NCBI RefSeq assembly: GCF_027409185.1 | Contig: NC_084466.1 | Coordinates: 74,010,501 to 74,074,500 of the forward strand | DNA from: Cynocephalus volans | Lineage: Eukaryota > Chordata > Mammalia > Dermoptera > Cynocephalidae | Length of the DNA stretch: 64,000 nucleotides | Direction of reading: 5' to 3' | Part shown: piece after piece, positions 34,701 to 43,953 of the stretch | Layout of the letters: each line of letters starts with the position of its first letter | Numbering within the stretch: position 1 is the stretch's first letter | Position numbers and translations under genes: made by a program | Notes under the pieces: model-generated | What the model was told of the DNA's origin: nothing | Seen by the model: the letters and a program-made list of their open reading frames with translations, nothing else | Database searches by the model: none

Positions 34701-36984
34701 ATTTTTATTTTCCCCTAGCAATATTTTATCTTCAAATATATATTTGTGGAAAATAAGCTTAATAAATATTTTCCTGTGAGGAATTTACCATTTCATGGCA
34801 CAGTATTTTATCAGTTTAAATGAAATTTAGTTAAAATTTCCCTTATATTTGTACTTAGTGAAGGAGTGTCTCCAATGGCAGATGTCATGTTACCCAAAAC
34901 CAGTTCTGTGTAACATCTATTCAGGAATTGTGTAGAATCAGTCTTCTCTTTTCTACATGGTATCTAAAAATATTTAAACACTGTCATTACACCCATCACA
35001 TGTTCTTTCTTGACTTCTCAGTACCCTCAGTTCATTTAACAGTTCTGTTTATAGTGTGGTTTCCTGATCCTTTATTCTGACAATAGTATTTATGACTGGG
35101 GCTTGGGTGACTGTGAGAAGGCCCCCTGTCTTCTGTGCCATCCGCAAATCCTGTGGAATGCTCAGGGGTTGCAAAGCAACAGGAACTGGCAGAAAGCAGT
35201 TATAGGGAGCTTTTCTGTCTGGTGACTGGTATGGAAGTCCCCAGTCAAGAATAGTAGAGTCTTAAGGTTTGTCAGACTATAGGTTTTGCCATGTGTTGGC
35301 TCTGATATAATTATCAACATTCAACAAAGGACAGAATGGAATCATCATTCACACTTGTAGCACCTGGGTTGAAAAAGCCAAGCACAAACAAGCCAGTAGT
35401 ATCACAAACCACTGTTCTAGGCCAGGCTAATAGTGATAGAGGACAAATCTGTAGGATAAAATTTCTAGGTATAGGTCACAAAGCACCTGGGAAACTTCAG
35501 TGTGTCCTAGAGAAGATGTAATATTTTGTCTTTTGTTGTTGTTGTTTAAGCAGTCCTCTCCTTGTGGAAACCTGTGGGCAAGAAAAGCTTTAAAAGCCTA
35601 GTGCCAGAAAAGGGATAAAGAGTAAAACAAAGTAGTAGGGAGATATGTTTTAATATCCTTGTATAGGACCTCAAATTGTATTTTCTCATAGAAATGGTAT
35701 TAAACTCAGTTATCATGATTGTGAATAATAACTACTTTTGTATGGGCTTTATAATTTCCCAAACATTTTGCTATATACCTGATGCTTAAGAAACTCTGAG
35801 ATGGACAGGGCATTACTCAATTTATTCAGTAACTATTTATTGAATGTCAGGCACTGTTCTAGATGCTTAGAATACATTAACCAAGAAAGCAAATATTCTT
35901 CTCTCCAATGAGGTTTATATTCTAGTGAAACAAACAATAAGTGAGACATAAACAATGATTATTAACAAGTTCTATAGTATGTAGAAGGTGATAACTTATG
36001 GGGGGATTGATTGGCAGTGGGGTGGGATGTATGGAATAAGGCAATTTCAACAGGTTAGTTACTGAGAAGATAATAGTTGAGCCAGCTTGAGGCAGTTAGC
36101 CATGGGAAGTCCAGGCGGAGACCAGCCAGTACAGAAGTCCTAAGGCCTTCATGTGCTTGGTGGATTCAAGGAACAGCAAGCAGGCCAGTGAGCCTGCAGT
36201 AGAGTGGGATATCCGATAGAATGTCATAGAATATCTCCATAATGACAAACTCAGACTCCCAGAGCTTAAGACCTAACTAAAGTCTAGTTAAGGAAGAACT
36301 CAAAACCATTTTAATGACTCAGAATTCTTTGTGTCCTATAGTTGCTTCAGTGAAAATTTTCCCTTTTTATTTCTAGAGGGGGGGGGGATAAAAATAAAAA
36401 GAAAGAATGACTGATTAACAACCTTTATTATAATTTATTTTATTCTTATTCAACCGTCTTTATTACATTATTCTCAGCTAGTCTAAGTTTATTTTCACAT
36501 GCTATTTTTACTGAAGGAGAAAGTACATCTTTGTTACAGTGTGATTTCATTCTCCACTATGTTTTAAGCTATTAATTAAATTGAAACCTAAGCTTTGATT
36601 TTGCTTTCAGAGATACCTAAGTAAATTATATGACTTATTTAATGCTAATTCAGAAGACCTTAACTTATATTTATAATTTCATTATACTTTCCGTACTTTT
36701 TCTTTTAAAGATATGGGCATAATGCAGGAGAAGTTACACACGATGCAGTGGATTCTGCTGTTAATGTTGGTGTAACTGCCTATAATATTAACAACATTGG
36801 TATCAAAGCAATGGTGAAGAAAACTGCAAAACAGACAGGACACACACTCCTTGAGGAATATCACATAGTTGATAATTCTCAGGGGGAAATTCAAGGAGCA
36901 GCAGCAAATAGAAACATGAGAGGAGAGAAGGACGAGCATACAGAGGAAGTAAAGAAGAATGAGGCAAAGAAGAAAGATAAATGA
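12938..36984 (+). CDS. SPART: Spartin (SPG20), spliced: eight coding exons
   Basis: Join 12938-13747, 17218-17415, 19475-19642, 22631-22754, 29709-29903, 30954-31112, 31194-31284, 36711-36984: 2019 bases, 672 residues plus stop, no frame break, all GT-AG. Recognised from protein sequence as spartin (human, 666 residues from memory), which is mutated in Troyer syndrome (SPG20). Spartin is a cytosolic and membrane-associated protein linked to lipid-droplet turnover, endosomal traffic, mitochondria and cytokinesis. Visible parts: N-terminal MIT domain, roughly residues 16-94 (start [10 protein letters not shown], core [20 protein letters not shown]), which in human binds the ESCRT-III protein IST1; a PPAY motif at residues 171-174, the known type of site for NEDD4-family WW domains; a C-terminal senescence-type domain, about residues 430-615, rich in Gly/Ala/Val segments. 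Compared with remembered human sequence there are about six extra residues: four in exon 4 (GPSL, 373-376) and two near the basic C-terminus ([10 protein letters not shown]). Confidence 0.97.
14140..14349 (+). mobile_element. MER20 (hAT-Charlie MITE)
   Basis: Starts 'cagtggttctcatccagggg' and ends 'ggttgagaaaccatg', near-inverted termini, with the internal 'tttttggttgtcacaactgg' typical of MER20. Flanked by 8-bp sequences ctctagaa (left) and gtctacaa (right), matching at 6 of 8, as expected for an old hAT target duplication. Confidence 0.9.
14966..15101 (+). mobile_element. Probable tRNA-derived SINE with (TA)n tail
   Basis: Diverged monomer ending 'tactggctagctgcc', with a B-box-like 'ggtcaaaggtttggatgcc', followed by an A-rich tail and a (TA)n run at 15079-15100. 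Confidence 0.5.
15110..16690. other. SPART intron 2, unassigned part
   Basis: AT-rich intron sequence with no exon or clear repeat recognised. Confidence 0.4.
16700..16880 (+). mobile_element. MIR
   Basis: 'gactctgagcaacttaattgacttctctgtgcctcaattttc' followed by 'aaaatgacagtaata' and 'ttgtgatgattaaat' is the MIR core and 3' part. Diverged. Confidence 0.75.
17218..17415 (+). CDS. SPART: SPART coding exon 2
   Basis: Acceptor ttctttcag, donor gtaact. 198 bases, residues 271-336 ([18 protein letters not shown]... to SDLRLQ), phase 0 at both ends, so skipping would remove 66 residues in frame. Nearly identical to remembered human sequence. Confidence 0.96.
17595..17765 (+). mobile_element. MIR
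   Basis: 'ttctggagccaaattgcctgggtttgaat' through 'catctcattgggctgtgttgaagattaaa' is MIR in sense orientation, 180 bases after coding exon 2. Confidence 0.85.
18008..18168 (+). mobile_element. Dimeric tRNA-derived SINE (CYN type)
   Basis: Two tandem tRNA-Ile-like monomers: 'ggagagtgtggtgctgataa' in the first, 'gcacggtgctgacaccacc' in the second. Ends 'taccagtcatcttt' and runs into a TG/CA and TA microsatellite at 18168-18200. Confidence 0.85.
18210..19470. other. SPART intron 3, distal part
   Basis: AT-rich, with a (TA)n run near 18520-18540 and a weak MIR-like stretch near 18700-18790. No exon recognised. Confidence 0.4.
19475..19642 (+). CDS. SPART: SPART coding exon 3, with GPSL insertion
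   Basis: Acceptor actccctag, donor gtaaat. 168 bases, residues 337-392, starting [19 protein letters not shown] and ending in a basic run (RRKGKRGKK). Phase 0 at both ends. Contains four codons (GGT CCT TCA TTG, 19583-19594) not present in the human protein as I remember it. They lie next to a preceding TTG codon, so the difference could be a slippage indel. This is the least conserved linker of the protein. Confidence 0.93.
20205..20540 (-). mobile_element. Ancient dispersed repeat remnant
   Basis: Fragments resembling the motif set 'tggagcttacattctag', 'gataagtgctatgg', 'ttccaggcagaggga' found in a widespread old mammalian repeat. Name not certain. Confidence 0.35.
20850..21930 (-). mobile_element. 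Antisense old L1 (L1M/HAL1-like)
   Basis: Landmarks on the + strand: 'gggattactgagtcaaaaga' at 21449, 'cactcccaccagcagtatat' at 21521, 'ttgtccatttttgttaatac' and 'gagctctttatatattagag' at 21771. These are the antisense of L1 ORF2 in an old copy. Confidence 0.7.
22631..22754 (+). CDS. SPART: SPART coding exon 4
   Basis: Acceptor caccatttag, donor gtatta. 124 bases; residues 393-433 plus one base of the next codon ([19 protein letters not shown]... [12 protein letters not shown]). Leads into the senescence-type domain. Confidence 0.95.
22845..23012 (-). mobile_element. Dimeric tRNA-derived SINE, GC-rich subtype, reverse
   Basis: Begins with the poly-T tail, then 'aaccggtaaggggattgcaa', and ends 'gagccacggggccggccc', the reversed 5' end of the SINE. 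Its first monomer carries 'gtgcggcgctggtagtgctg' (reverse), a variant shared with the copy at 26407 rather than with those at 8891 and 18008. It begins 90 bases after coding exon 4. Confidence 0.88.
23259..23607 (+). mobile_element. Solo MaLR LTR (MST/MLT1 type)
   Basis: Starts 'tgctgtggtctgaatgtttg', contains 'ttgggcttcccagcctccag' and the poly(A) signal in 'gagaaataaatttctg', and ends 'ggtctaagaca'. Confidence 0.82.
23620..24160. other. SPART intron 5 segment, unassigned
   Basis: No repeat or exon recognised with confidence. Confidence 0.35.
24163..24370 (-). mobile_element. Tigger-type MITE
   Basis: Contains 'actataccatatagcctagg', 'gtaggctatgccatctaggt' and 'tttgtgtaagtgcactgtac', signature internal sequence of a Tigger-derived element. 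Ends resemble inverted 'cagycatg...' termini. Orientation is uncertain. Confidence 0.75.
24580..25095 (-). mobile_element. MLT1-type MaLR LTR, reverse
   Basis: 'tattgctgtgtaacaaaccaccccaaact' opens the element, as in reversed MLT1 LTRs; 'gggccagctattt', 'tctggcatctgggtggagag' and 'ggcagaagctgcattacctt' follow the consensus order. Confidence 0.75.
25565..25632 (+). repeat. 18-bp target-site duplication around a U1 fragment
   Basis: gggaaaattatctggtct occurs at 25565-25582 and again at 25615-25632, directly bracketing the U1 fragment (one extra c precedes it). The copies are identical. Confidence 0.95.
25584..25614 (+). pseudogene. Truncated U1 snRNA retro-pseudogene
   Basis: 31 bases identical to the 5' end of U1 snRNA as I know it: it begins atacttacctggcagggg (the 5'-splice-site-pairing region) and stops at ...ccatgatc. 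There is no poly(A) tail. The 18-bp duplication shows it was inserted by target-primed reverse transcription. Short U1 copies with only the 5' end are known and are explained by self-priming or truncation of the snRNA. It cannot make a functional U1: stem-loops I-IV and the Sm site are missing or incomplete. Confidence 0.93.
26407..26618 (+). mobile_element. Dimeric tRNA-derived SINE, GC-rich subtype
   Basis: Starts 'gccaaacccgtggctcactc', has two tRNA-like monomers, ends 'cttaccggtcgc' and an A-rich (CAA)n tail to 26618. The first monomer carries a 17-base-period internal duplication: gcggcgctgggag at 26437 and gcggtgctgggag at 26454. Confidence 0.9.
26880..27420. other. Possible LTR remnant, unassigned
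   Basis: Composition and 'tttttattgtaaagacaagg' at 26937 resemble a reversed LTR with its poly(A) site, but I could not name a family or find both ends. Confidence 0.3.
27428..27687. repeat. 130-bp tandem duplication
   Basis: Two units with period 130: both start ttgattcggtgggctcttgc (27428 and 27558) and share 'gctcttgcctcc', 'gaggacttttgtcc' and 'attacctaaa/attgcctaaa'. Divergence between the units is modest. Confidence 0.92.
27700..29700. other. SPART intron 5, distal part
   Basis: AT-rich with a more mixed patch at 28800-29200. Short frames here lack splice context. No repeat assigned with confidence. Confidence 0.35.
29709..29903 (+). CDS. SPART: SPART coding exon 5
   Basis: Acceptor tttgaaaag, donor gtaaag. 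195 bases, phase 1 to phase 1, from [17 protein letters not shown] to KVSQFL. The acceptor lacks a strong pyrimidine tract close to the AG, although T-rich sequence lies a little upstream. It is preceded by a ~7-kb intron, the longest between coding exons. Encodes the first half of the senescence-type domain. Confidence 0.95.
30020..30165 (-). mobile_element. MER5A-like hAT MITE
   Basis: 'tggaccagcagcaccaacgtacctgggaccc', 'actgattcagaatc' and 'agtttgaaaaactct' match MER5A in reverse. It lies ~120 bases after coding exon 5. Confidence 0.8.
30954..31112 (+). CDS. SPART: SPART coding exon 6
   Basis: Acceptor gttatattag, donor gtaaca. 159 bases, phase 1 to phase 1, [18 protein letters not shown] ... 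[11 protein letters not shown]. Followed by an 81-base intron. Confidence 0.96.
31194..31284 (+). CDS. SPART: SPART coding exon 7
   Basis: Acceptor atgtttgcag, donor gtaagt. 91 bases, encoding [20 protein letters not shown] and AETVQTVRH, ending after two bases of a Lys codon. Separated from exon 6 by an 81-base intron, so the pair is probably recognised by intron definition. Confidence 0.96.
31290..31890. other. SPART intron 8, proximal
   Basis: AT-rich, no exon recognised. Confidence 0.4.
31895..32690 (-). mobile_element. Probable ERV LTR, reverse, family not named
   Basis: GC-richer block inside an AT-rich intron, with 'acattttattattcacag' suggesting a reversed poly(A) site and dense purine-rich stretches typical of LTRs. 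Ends not resolved. Confidence 0.4.
32930..33110 (-). mobile_element. MIR, reverse
   Basis: 'attatctccattttacagttgagaaaacc', 'agagagttaaatacc' and 'gtagtggagctgggaagtaaacc' are the reverse MIR core. Confidence 0.87.
33200..35800. other. SPART intron 8, central
   Basis: AT-rich; no repeat assigned. A frame at 35336-35521 has no recognised domain. Confidence 0.4.
35815..36240 (-). mobile_element. Ancient mammalian repeat (L2-like)
   Basis: 'tatttattgaatgtcaggcactgttctag', 'gtttatattctagtg', 'ggaagtccaggcgga' and 'caaggaacagcaagcaggccagtg' follow one known dispersed motif order. Same family as the piece at 12735. Confidence 0.6.
36711..36984 (+). CDS. SPART: SPART last coding exon and stop
   Basis: Acceptor cttttaaag. 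Begins [18 protein letters not shown], runs through the conserved [18 protein letters not shown], and ends with a charged tail ([13 protein letters not shown]) and a TGA at 36982-36984. The tail is two residues longer than remembered for human. Confidence 0.96.
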
Positions 36985-38345
36985 TGGAAATGCTGGGAAT
37001 CACCTATACCAAAGCCTTACAAGATGGATGAAATTTTGTTAAATAGGCAAATGCAGAATTCCCCACAGATTAACCAGTATTTTTTAAATGTATTTATTCC
37101 TACAATGTGACTGTCTCATATGTTTTACGGCATGTATTCTTCCTATAAGGAAAATAATCAGTATTCTTGCATCCAGCCTTTAGAAATATGCAGTTATATT
37201 CTTAGTAAATTTATTTTTTTCTAAATGTGGCTAAAATATTTTTGCAGTTAAAGCTAATAATACATGTGCTGTAAACATTAATCCTAATGTTAAACTATTT
37301 TTATATCTATCAGAAAGCAAAGTAGGAAATTATATAGTTACATAAAATTTGACATTTAGCAACTTTGTTCTATTTATAGTGAGAAGGAATGACTTCAAAT
37401 ATTGTCTCCTTTTTTTGCACTAATTGTAGATTTTTTTTTAATTGTCAGAATTTTCAGCATGTAAGCTAAACAAAAACTATAATTCTAAACTAAAAGAATT
37501 CTCAGATAACATTTTAAAAGACTTAAAACAGGGAAGAGACACGAGAAAATGAGATTCTGTAAAATTATTCGGTAGCTTACCATTTGTTAGGAAATAGATC
37601 AGTCTTTTTGATTATAGAGTAATACAATTAGATTTTTAAGTTTTTTAGATTGAGACTGGTATTGATCTATTAGGAGCCCAGGAAATTTTGGGGTGTGATT
37701 AGTTTTGTTTTAAAGCTTGAAGTGATTATTATCAGCTTAAAACAAAAGGTTCCTTTAAGAAATCGTTTACCATATCTGCTTTTTAAGTTTTTCCAAAAGA
37801 CTAAAAATGTAAAAACTGAGATGTAAACAGAATTGCATTTACTGTTGGTAAATATATTTTTATTTGGGGATTCAGTCATTGGAATTTATATTAAAAAGCC
37901 AATAAATTAAGTTATTAAAAAGGGAAAGATTCTATTCATAATCAAGGTAAAGAATATGAAAACCTTACTCTTAATTGTGGGTGGGCATAATAGTTTCCAC
38001 TCTGGCAGAAGACAAGATATTCACAGACCTTTAAGCTACAAGTATATAAGTAAATATCTAATGGCATTTTATTTTTGTTTACTGATTTTAAAAGACTGGT
38101 ATTGGTTTTTATAGCTAGAGTCCATTCTAATAATTTCTGAGCTTCTAGTGGCTATTTAGTTCATTAGACTTTATTTGAAACTGTTAGGAATGTACTTTGT
38201 GAATAAAAATCTCCCTGAATTGCTTGGCCTGAAATGTATTCATGGGCTTGTATTTCAGAAACACCTAGAATTCATAGACCTTTTTTCTAAGACCAAGGAT
38301 AATGTACTAGTTAAAATGGAAATAAAATTCAGTTGGTAACTAGCT
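36985..38345 (+). other. SPART: SPART 3' UTR with alternative poly(A) signals
   Basis: AT-rich, repeat-free stretch directly after the stop. AATAAA hexamers at 37901, 38202 and 38321 are the best candidates. The last is followed within ~20-30 bases by a T/G-rich stretch and then by repeats, so the gene probably ends near 38345. Confidence 0.65.
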
Positions 38346-38417
38346 TCTAGTGTGTCTCTGCTTCATTCAAGTTTAAATGACTAATGGTGGAGCTGAATTT
38401 GAAAAATTACCTTAGAC

Positions 38418-38640
38418 CAGAGGTCAGCAAATATGCCCCATGGGCCAAATTTTCTGCCCATCCGTTTTCATGAATAAAGTTTTATTGGAGCAGAGTCACA
38501 CCCGTTTGTTTACATATTGGCTATGGCTGCTCTCCAATACACCACTGGAGTTTAGTTGCAACAGAGACTCTGTGGCCCACAGACCTAAGATATGTATTAT
38601 CTGGCCCTTCACAGAAAACATTTGCTGACTCCTATATTAG
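38418..38640 (-). mobile_element. hAT-type MITE
   Basis: Begins 'ccagaggtcagcaaatatgc' and ends 'catttgctgactcct', inverted termini; internal 'aataaagttttattgga' and 'tggctatggctgc' are hallmarks of a common MER-class hAT element. Confidence 0.82.
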
Positions 38641-38827
38641 GCTAAAGGAAATGGTCCTTTTCCACCATCCTACTAAGTCACTACTAGGAAGGCCTCTCTA
38701 AAGAACTTTTTACATATTGTAATAACACATAGAAAAAATTACATATAACAGGTAAGGTATAAAGCGTAATAAAATTAACATTCAAACTCATCCACCCAAC
38801 TAAAGACTTAGAAAGCTTCCAATTACT

Positions 38828-39400
38828 TGTTACCGAAACCCCAAAGGTCTGTTTGCACACCGCTCAGTAGCCAATAATTGAGAGACAAGTGTTGGTGTAA
38901 GGAAAGGTGGCCTTTAATCAGGAAGCCAGCAGCCTGGGGAAATGGTGGTCTTATGTCTCAAAGACCATCTCCACTTTTCCCAGACTTGCCCAAGGGTTTT
39001 ATAGGAACAGGTGGTAGGGGGCTGATTCATGGTGATCTAAGCAGGGACGTGCAGGCATAATCATAAAATTGGAGATAAACATCAAAGAACTTCTCAGGTG
39101 GGAGCTGATTCATGGTGACCATCCTCCATGAAGTCAAGTCATGGATTCAGTTCCTGTTAACCTCAAAAAGATCTAGTTAGTAATCTAGTAAAGAATGGCC
39201 ATCTGCATTAATAATTTCTTATATAATTCTGTGTACAGTATGAGCAAAAATCATTATGTTCTAGCAATTGTGTGAACAAGAATCATTGTATTCTAATGAC
39301 CCGCTGCAAGCTATGTGGATTCGGGTTACAAGAGTAAGAAAAAAATCTTTTTAATTGAGAAGTTTAACAAAATGGAGTCACTTCTGTTCTGGCTGTGACA
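38828..39400 (-). mobile_element. Solo ERV LTR, reverse
   Basis: Begins tgttaccgaaacccca and ends ggctgtgaca, i.e. TG...CA termini. On the minus strand it starts TGTCACAGCC and ends GGTAACA, and 'aacaaaatggagtcacttctg' near its 5' end is typical of class I ERV LTRs. No clear target duplication, no internal genes. Confidence 0.65.
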
Positions 39401-39424
39401 CATATACATGTGTGCTCCCTTTCT

Positions 39425-39508
39425 TCTCTCCTCGCCTCTCTCCCCCGACCATTATTGTGTTTATTGCTCGTTCCTTTGCCTTCAGCTGAGCTAACTGGCC
39501 AGCCCCCT
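39425..39508 (-). mobile_element. tRNA-derived SINE fragment
   Basis: Minus strand reads ggctggccagttagctcagc at its 5' end, like the CYN-type monomer. The rest is diverged. Confidence 0.45.
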
Positions 39509-40679
39509 TTGCCTCTTTTAAATCACACATGTATATTCCCCTAATATACTGTTTGATTTTGTAGTTTTAAAGCTTTATATACATAGCATCTTAACGTGAA
39601 GCCTTATTCAGCTTGCTTCTGTAAGTTTGTGTTTAAAAGTCATTCTTGTGTTCACGTGTATGGTTAGTTTAGTTGGTGTATTCCACTGTGTGAGTATACC
39701 TCAACTTAAGTATTCATTCCTTGTCAGCTGACGTCTGGTTTTTAGTTTTTGTTGATAGAAATGGTACTAACATAAATATTCTTGAATATGTCTCCTAGTT
39801 CACCAGTGCAAGAGATGTTATACATAGGGTGCTCTTCTCAGGTCATAGGGCTTGTCACTTTTAACTTTACAAAATAATGCCAAATTATTTTCCAAAATGG
39901 TGATAGTCTCTTGAGCAGTATTTCCCCTTGTGTTTTTACTACCAGTCGAGCATATGTAAAACAGGATCTCATTGTTGTTTTAAAACTTGCATTTTCCTGA
40001 CCTCTCATGAGGTCAGTAATTTTTCACGTTTGTTTGCCATTCATTTTCCTCTACTATAAAATTTGTAACTGTTGACAATTTTGCTTTTCACATGTAGGTG
40101 TTTAATTTTAGAATTGTGTGTATGTATGCTAGATGTAAGGTAGGAATCTAATTTTCTTCCCTTGTGGATGATGAGTTATTCAAGCCTCATTTATTGTACT
40201 TTTCTTCCATGATCTCCACAGGTCTTTCTCTATATGTCAGGTTTCTCTGTATATCAAGTATGAGTCTGTGCTGGGCTCTCTGTTCTGTTCCATCTGTCAT
40301 TTCCTTTATTCCTGTGCCAGTACCAAACTGTCAAAATTATAACTTCATAAGTCCTGCTGTATGTTTGGGCAAGAGGGCCAATTTCCTCAATTATATTCTT
40401 TAAGATATTGTGGCCAAAGTTCAGTAAGGAGTCTAAAATCTTCTCAAAAAGAAACAGCCCCAGATGGACTTATGGGTGAGTTCTATCAGACTTTTAGAAA
40501 ACAATCTTTTAATTTTCCACAAACTCTTCCAGAAAATAGAAAAAAAGTTAATTTTACCTTATTGGGTGCTGGATGTTTCTATATAAATTCCTATAAATTT
40601 TCTTGAGCTTTGTCCTGGGGTGGGATTAAGTTATTTAGAATCAGTTTGATACATTTAGGTCATACTTTTAAACTTGGTA

Positions 40680-41340
40680 GTGATGCCAGAGGAGGAAGAG
40701 TTTTGGGAAGGTCTGACAGTCGGCCTCAACCCACCCTGTCCTCTCACCAGGTTCTTGACTGTGCCACAGGAAAGAATTCAAGTGGGAATTGAGAACAGAT
40801 CTAACGTGATGAATAAGAGATACAGACCACAGAGAGAGTATGGCCTGGCTCACACCAAGTTTAACACAAACATGAGATACACATTTACAGGTAGAACTGG
40901 CTGGCCCCAGAGTGAATAGCAGCCTGCTAAAGGCAAATTTGATAGAAAAAGAAATACACACCCCAGGCAAAGTGCAGGTTGGCTTCAGTAGAGTGAGCAA
41001 CCACCCCACCTTCCGCCAGGATTCAACTTCTATAGTTTCACTATTTAATACATATTCATACTACCTAATGAATATAAATTCCTCTTTACTGAGCATGTTC
41101 GGCTATTAGAGTTATAACCCCTTTCTACTGAACATGCACAGCCACTGGATTTGCATAAGTCAGCCCCCTGAGGTCTCAATTTCTGGCATGTTGGTGCCGA
41201 AAATAGGTCTAACTAGCAACAGTAACTCTCCTCTAAGGAAGGGCCTTCAGAAAGGCCTGAGATCTCAGGAAGTAGCTTGAAACCCAGAGGGGTGTTCTGA
41301 AACCGGAACCCGGGGAAACTGAGCATCTTCTATCTCAGTA
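40680..41340 (-). mobile_element. Probable class I ERV LTR, reverse
   Basis: 'ctctcaccaggttcttgactgtgccac', 'aaagaattcaagtggga' and 'gggatttgcataagtcagcccc'-type text match a reversed class I LTR pattern. Boundaries approximate. Confidence 0.5.
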
Positions 41341-41344
41341 GGGC

Positions 41345-42080
41345 TAGTTTTTCTCCACTCCTGAGGCAAAACCCTTGGAATACGCAATGCCCTGTGAATT
41401 CTGAGCTTTTCCATTCTGGCTGGTGGAAGCAGGTGTTATTCCCACCTCTGTGTGAACCTCTGATTTCCCATCTTATCCTCTGTGGTGGTGCTCTCCCTGC
41501 CCCAGGTAGTTTCCTGACGTAAGTGCATTGATCAGTACTCTGCTGCAGAGTTCCCTGTGCAGCTCTCTTCTCCAGTATTTGCCCTGCAAAGTCTAGCTGC
41601 CTTGTTCTCCCTAGACTCCCAACTCCATCTCCTCAAATTAGGGAGATCCCCAGTCTCTGCCTGTATTCCCTTGCTGCTTTGTGGCCTGGCAGGCCCAGGC
41701 CAATTTTAGGGTTCACTTCATTTCATCTCTCAGGGGTCACTGGCCCTCATTGCCTGATATCCACTGTTTTGAAAACCAATGTTTCATATATTTTTTCAGT
41801 CTTTTAGTTGTTTCAGGCAGAAGGGTAAACAGTTTCTTTTCTCCATCTTGGCCAGAAGTAAAAGACTAGTTTCTATAGTTGTAGACAAATTTGTTTTATG
41901 CTTGCCTTTCTTCTTGATTGCCCACAGTGAGATCCTCATAACAGACCTTTTTAAGAAAATCCTTTATACAGTCTATCAATTGGACTTGTCAGCAGATATC
42001 TACTACATTTCACTTCATTCTACTCTGGTTGTGAGTTGCCTTTTCAGATTTAAAGCTAGACAAAATTTTGATGAGTATAG
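41345..42080. other. Intergenic, unassigned
   Basis: No gene. The 173-residue frame at 41779-42300 runs into the LTR and has no recognisable domain. Confidence 0.4.
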
Positions 42081-42481
42081 CTTCTGTATTAGGGTTCTCC
42101 AGAGAAGCAGAACCAATAGGATGTGCGGGTGTGGGTATGTATATAAAGAGATTTATTATAAGGAATTGGTTCACAATTATGGAGGTGGAAAAGTGCCAAG
42201 ATCTGCAGCTGACAAGCTAGGAGATCCAGGAGAACTGATGTGTAGTTCTCGTCTGAGTCCAAAGGCTGGAAAAGACCAATGTCCAATCTCAAGCAGTTAG
42301 GCAAAAGGAATTCTTTCTTACGCTTAAGAAGGTCAGCCTTTTTGTTCTATTCACGTCTTCAATTAATTGGATGAAGCCCACCCACATTTGGGAGGGCAAT
42401 CTGCTTTACTCAATCTACTCATTCAAATGTTAATTTCATTGAGAAACACCCTCTACTGGAAAACCATTTCTCTACTCATAT

Positions 42482-43082
42482 TGTAGGAGTGAGCAGGAGT
42501 GAAGCCATGCTGGGACCTGTAACCGCCTGGGTTGCCAGGGGAAGGGGGCGATTTTACAAAGGACAGTTGTTTTTTTTCTCCACTCTTTTTTCTCATCCCC
42601 TAACTTTCTTATCTTGCTTGCTAAAAAGGAAAACAAGGCTGAGAAGCTAATTAGTACTTTGCAAAGCTAACAGTTCTCTCTTTGAGACTTGTAGAGTTTT
42701 GAGAAATGATCAAGGCAAAATGACTGGAAGCTGACCTTGGGCACCAACCAAGTACACCAGTGCAAATCAAAATCTTGCAGGGTCCTGAGATAACAGCAAA
42801 GATGAGAACAGAAACCAGAAGAGGACTTGGCCGAGACCTTGTACCTGACCCATAGACATGGACCTCGCATAGCTCACGTCTCCTTCTCTCTTCCTGCTTT
42901 TCACCTCCCACACTCCATTCTCTCAATCCCTCCTTTAAAAACTCCTCAGTAAATCTCAGTGTTTGAGATGGGATAGCCTACCATCTCCTCCAGCTGAATA
43001 CATCTGCTTTTCTAACTTCGAAGTCTTTTGTTTCTCTCCTTCTCAAGGGGGCGAGCAGCCGGACCTGAGTTTGGTAACGACA
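42482..43082 (+). mobile_element. Probable ERV LTR nested in the MLT2
   Basis: Begins tgtaggagtgagcaggag and ends 'gagtttggtaacgaca' (TG...CA). Near the 3' end 'aactcctcagtaaatctcag' fits an R/U5 boundary. Family not recognised; could be specific to this lineage. Confidence 0.55.
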
Positions 43083-43925
43083 CTTCTGACATCAAATGCC
43101 GTGTTTTTCACACCAAGCGATTCAGTTCTCTGGAAACCAACTAGGTGTCCTACAATCTAATTCAAGCTGACACTTAACTACACAGAGTTAGTACAGAACC
43201 CACAGGTTAAGGGCTCAGTTCCACAAAACTGCCCCCAATTTCAGATGCCAATCGCAAGTAGAGGGAGCCCAGGTTACTCACACTGCTGATTTGGCTACAA
43301 ATCAGGGGTTTCAACAACCCACTCTTCAAATTTAATAATTTGCTACAATGGCTCGTGGAACTCAGGGAAACACTTTACTTACATTTACCAGTATATTATA
43401 AAGGATACAGATGAACAGCTAGATGAAGAGGTACATAGGGTGAGGTTCAAAAGGGACCCGAGTGCAGGAGTTTCTGTCCCCATAGAATTGGGATTCACCA
43501 CCCTCCAGGCACGAGAAAGCATTCACCAATCCAAAAACTCTCTGAACCCTGTCTTTTAGGGCTTTTATGAAGGCTCTAGTACGTAGGCATGATTAAGTCT
43601 TTGGCCATTGGTGATTAACTCAATCCCCAGACCCTGTCCTCTCAATGGGGGACAGACAGACCTAAAAGTTTCAACCTTTTAATCATTTAGCTGGTTCCTC
43701 TGATAACTAGACCCTACCCTGCAAGAATCACCTCATTAGCACAAACTCAGGTATGTTGGAAAGGGGCTTATTATGAATAACAAAAGGTACTCCTCTTACC
43801 CCAATCACTCAGGAACTTCTAAGGGTTTTAGGAGCTCTGTGCCAGGAACCAGGGATCAAGACCAAATATGTATTTCTGCTCCCACTAGGTCATCTAAATT
43901 ATAGTGCCGTGGAAGATCTGGGATG
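43083..43925. mobile_element. Unclassified interspersed repeat, LTR-like
   Basis: 'ttgctacaatggctcgtgga', 'tattataaaggatacagatg' and 'tttaggagctctgtgccagg' are familiar from a common mammalian repeat, but I cannot name it reliably. Confidence 0.45.
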
Positions 43926-43953
43926 TCAGTCATCACATCCACCTGACCTAAAA

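Larger units (their letters stand above)
38700..40160 (-). mobile_element. Antisense old L1 around an LTR and a SINE fragment
   Basis: 38750-38827 and 39510-40130 read as antisense old L1 3' sequence ('tattccactgtgtgagtata' at 39679, 'catttttcctgacctctcatg'-like text at 39990). The LTR at 38828-39400 interrupts it. Confidence 0.55.

Noticed and set aside
41191-41215. Primer-binding-site-like ttggtgccgaaaa
   Set aside because: No LTR end directly before it and no gag sequence after it; the surrounding element appears to be a reversed LTR.
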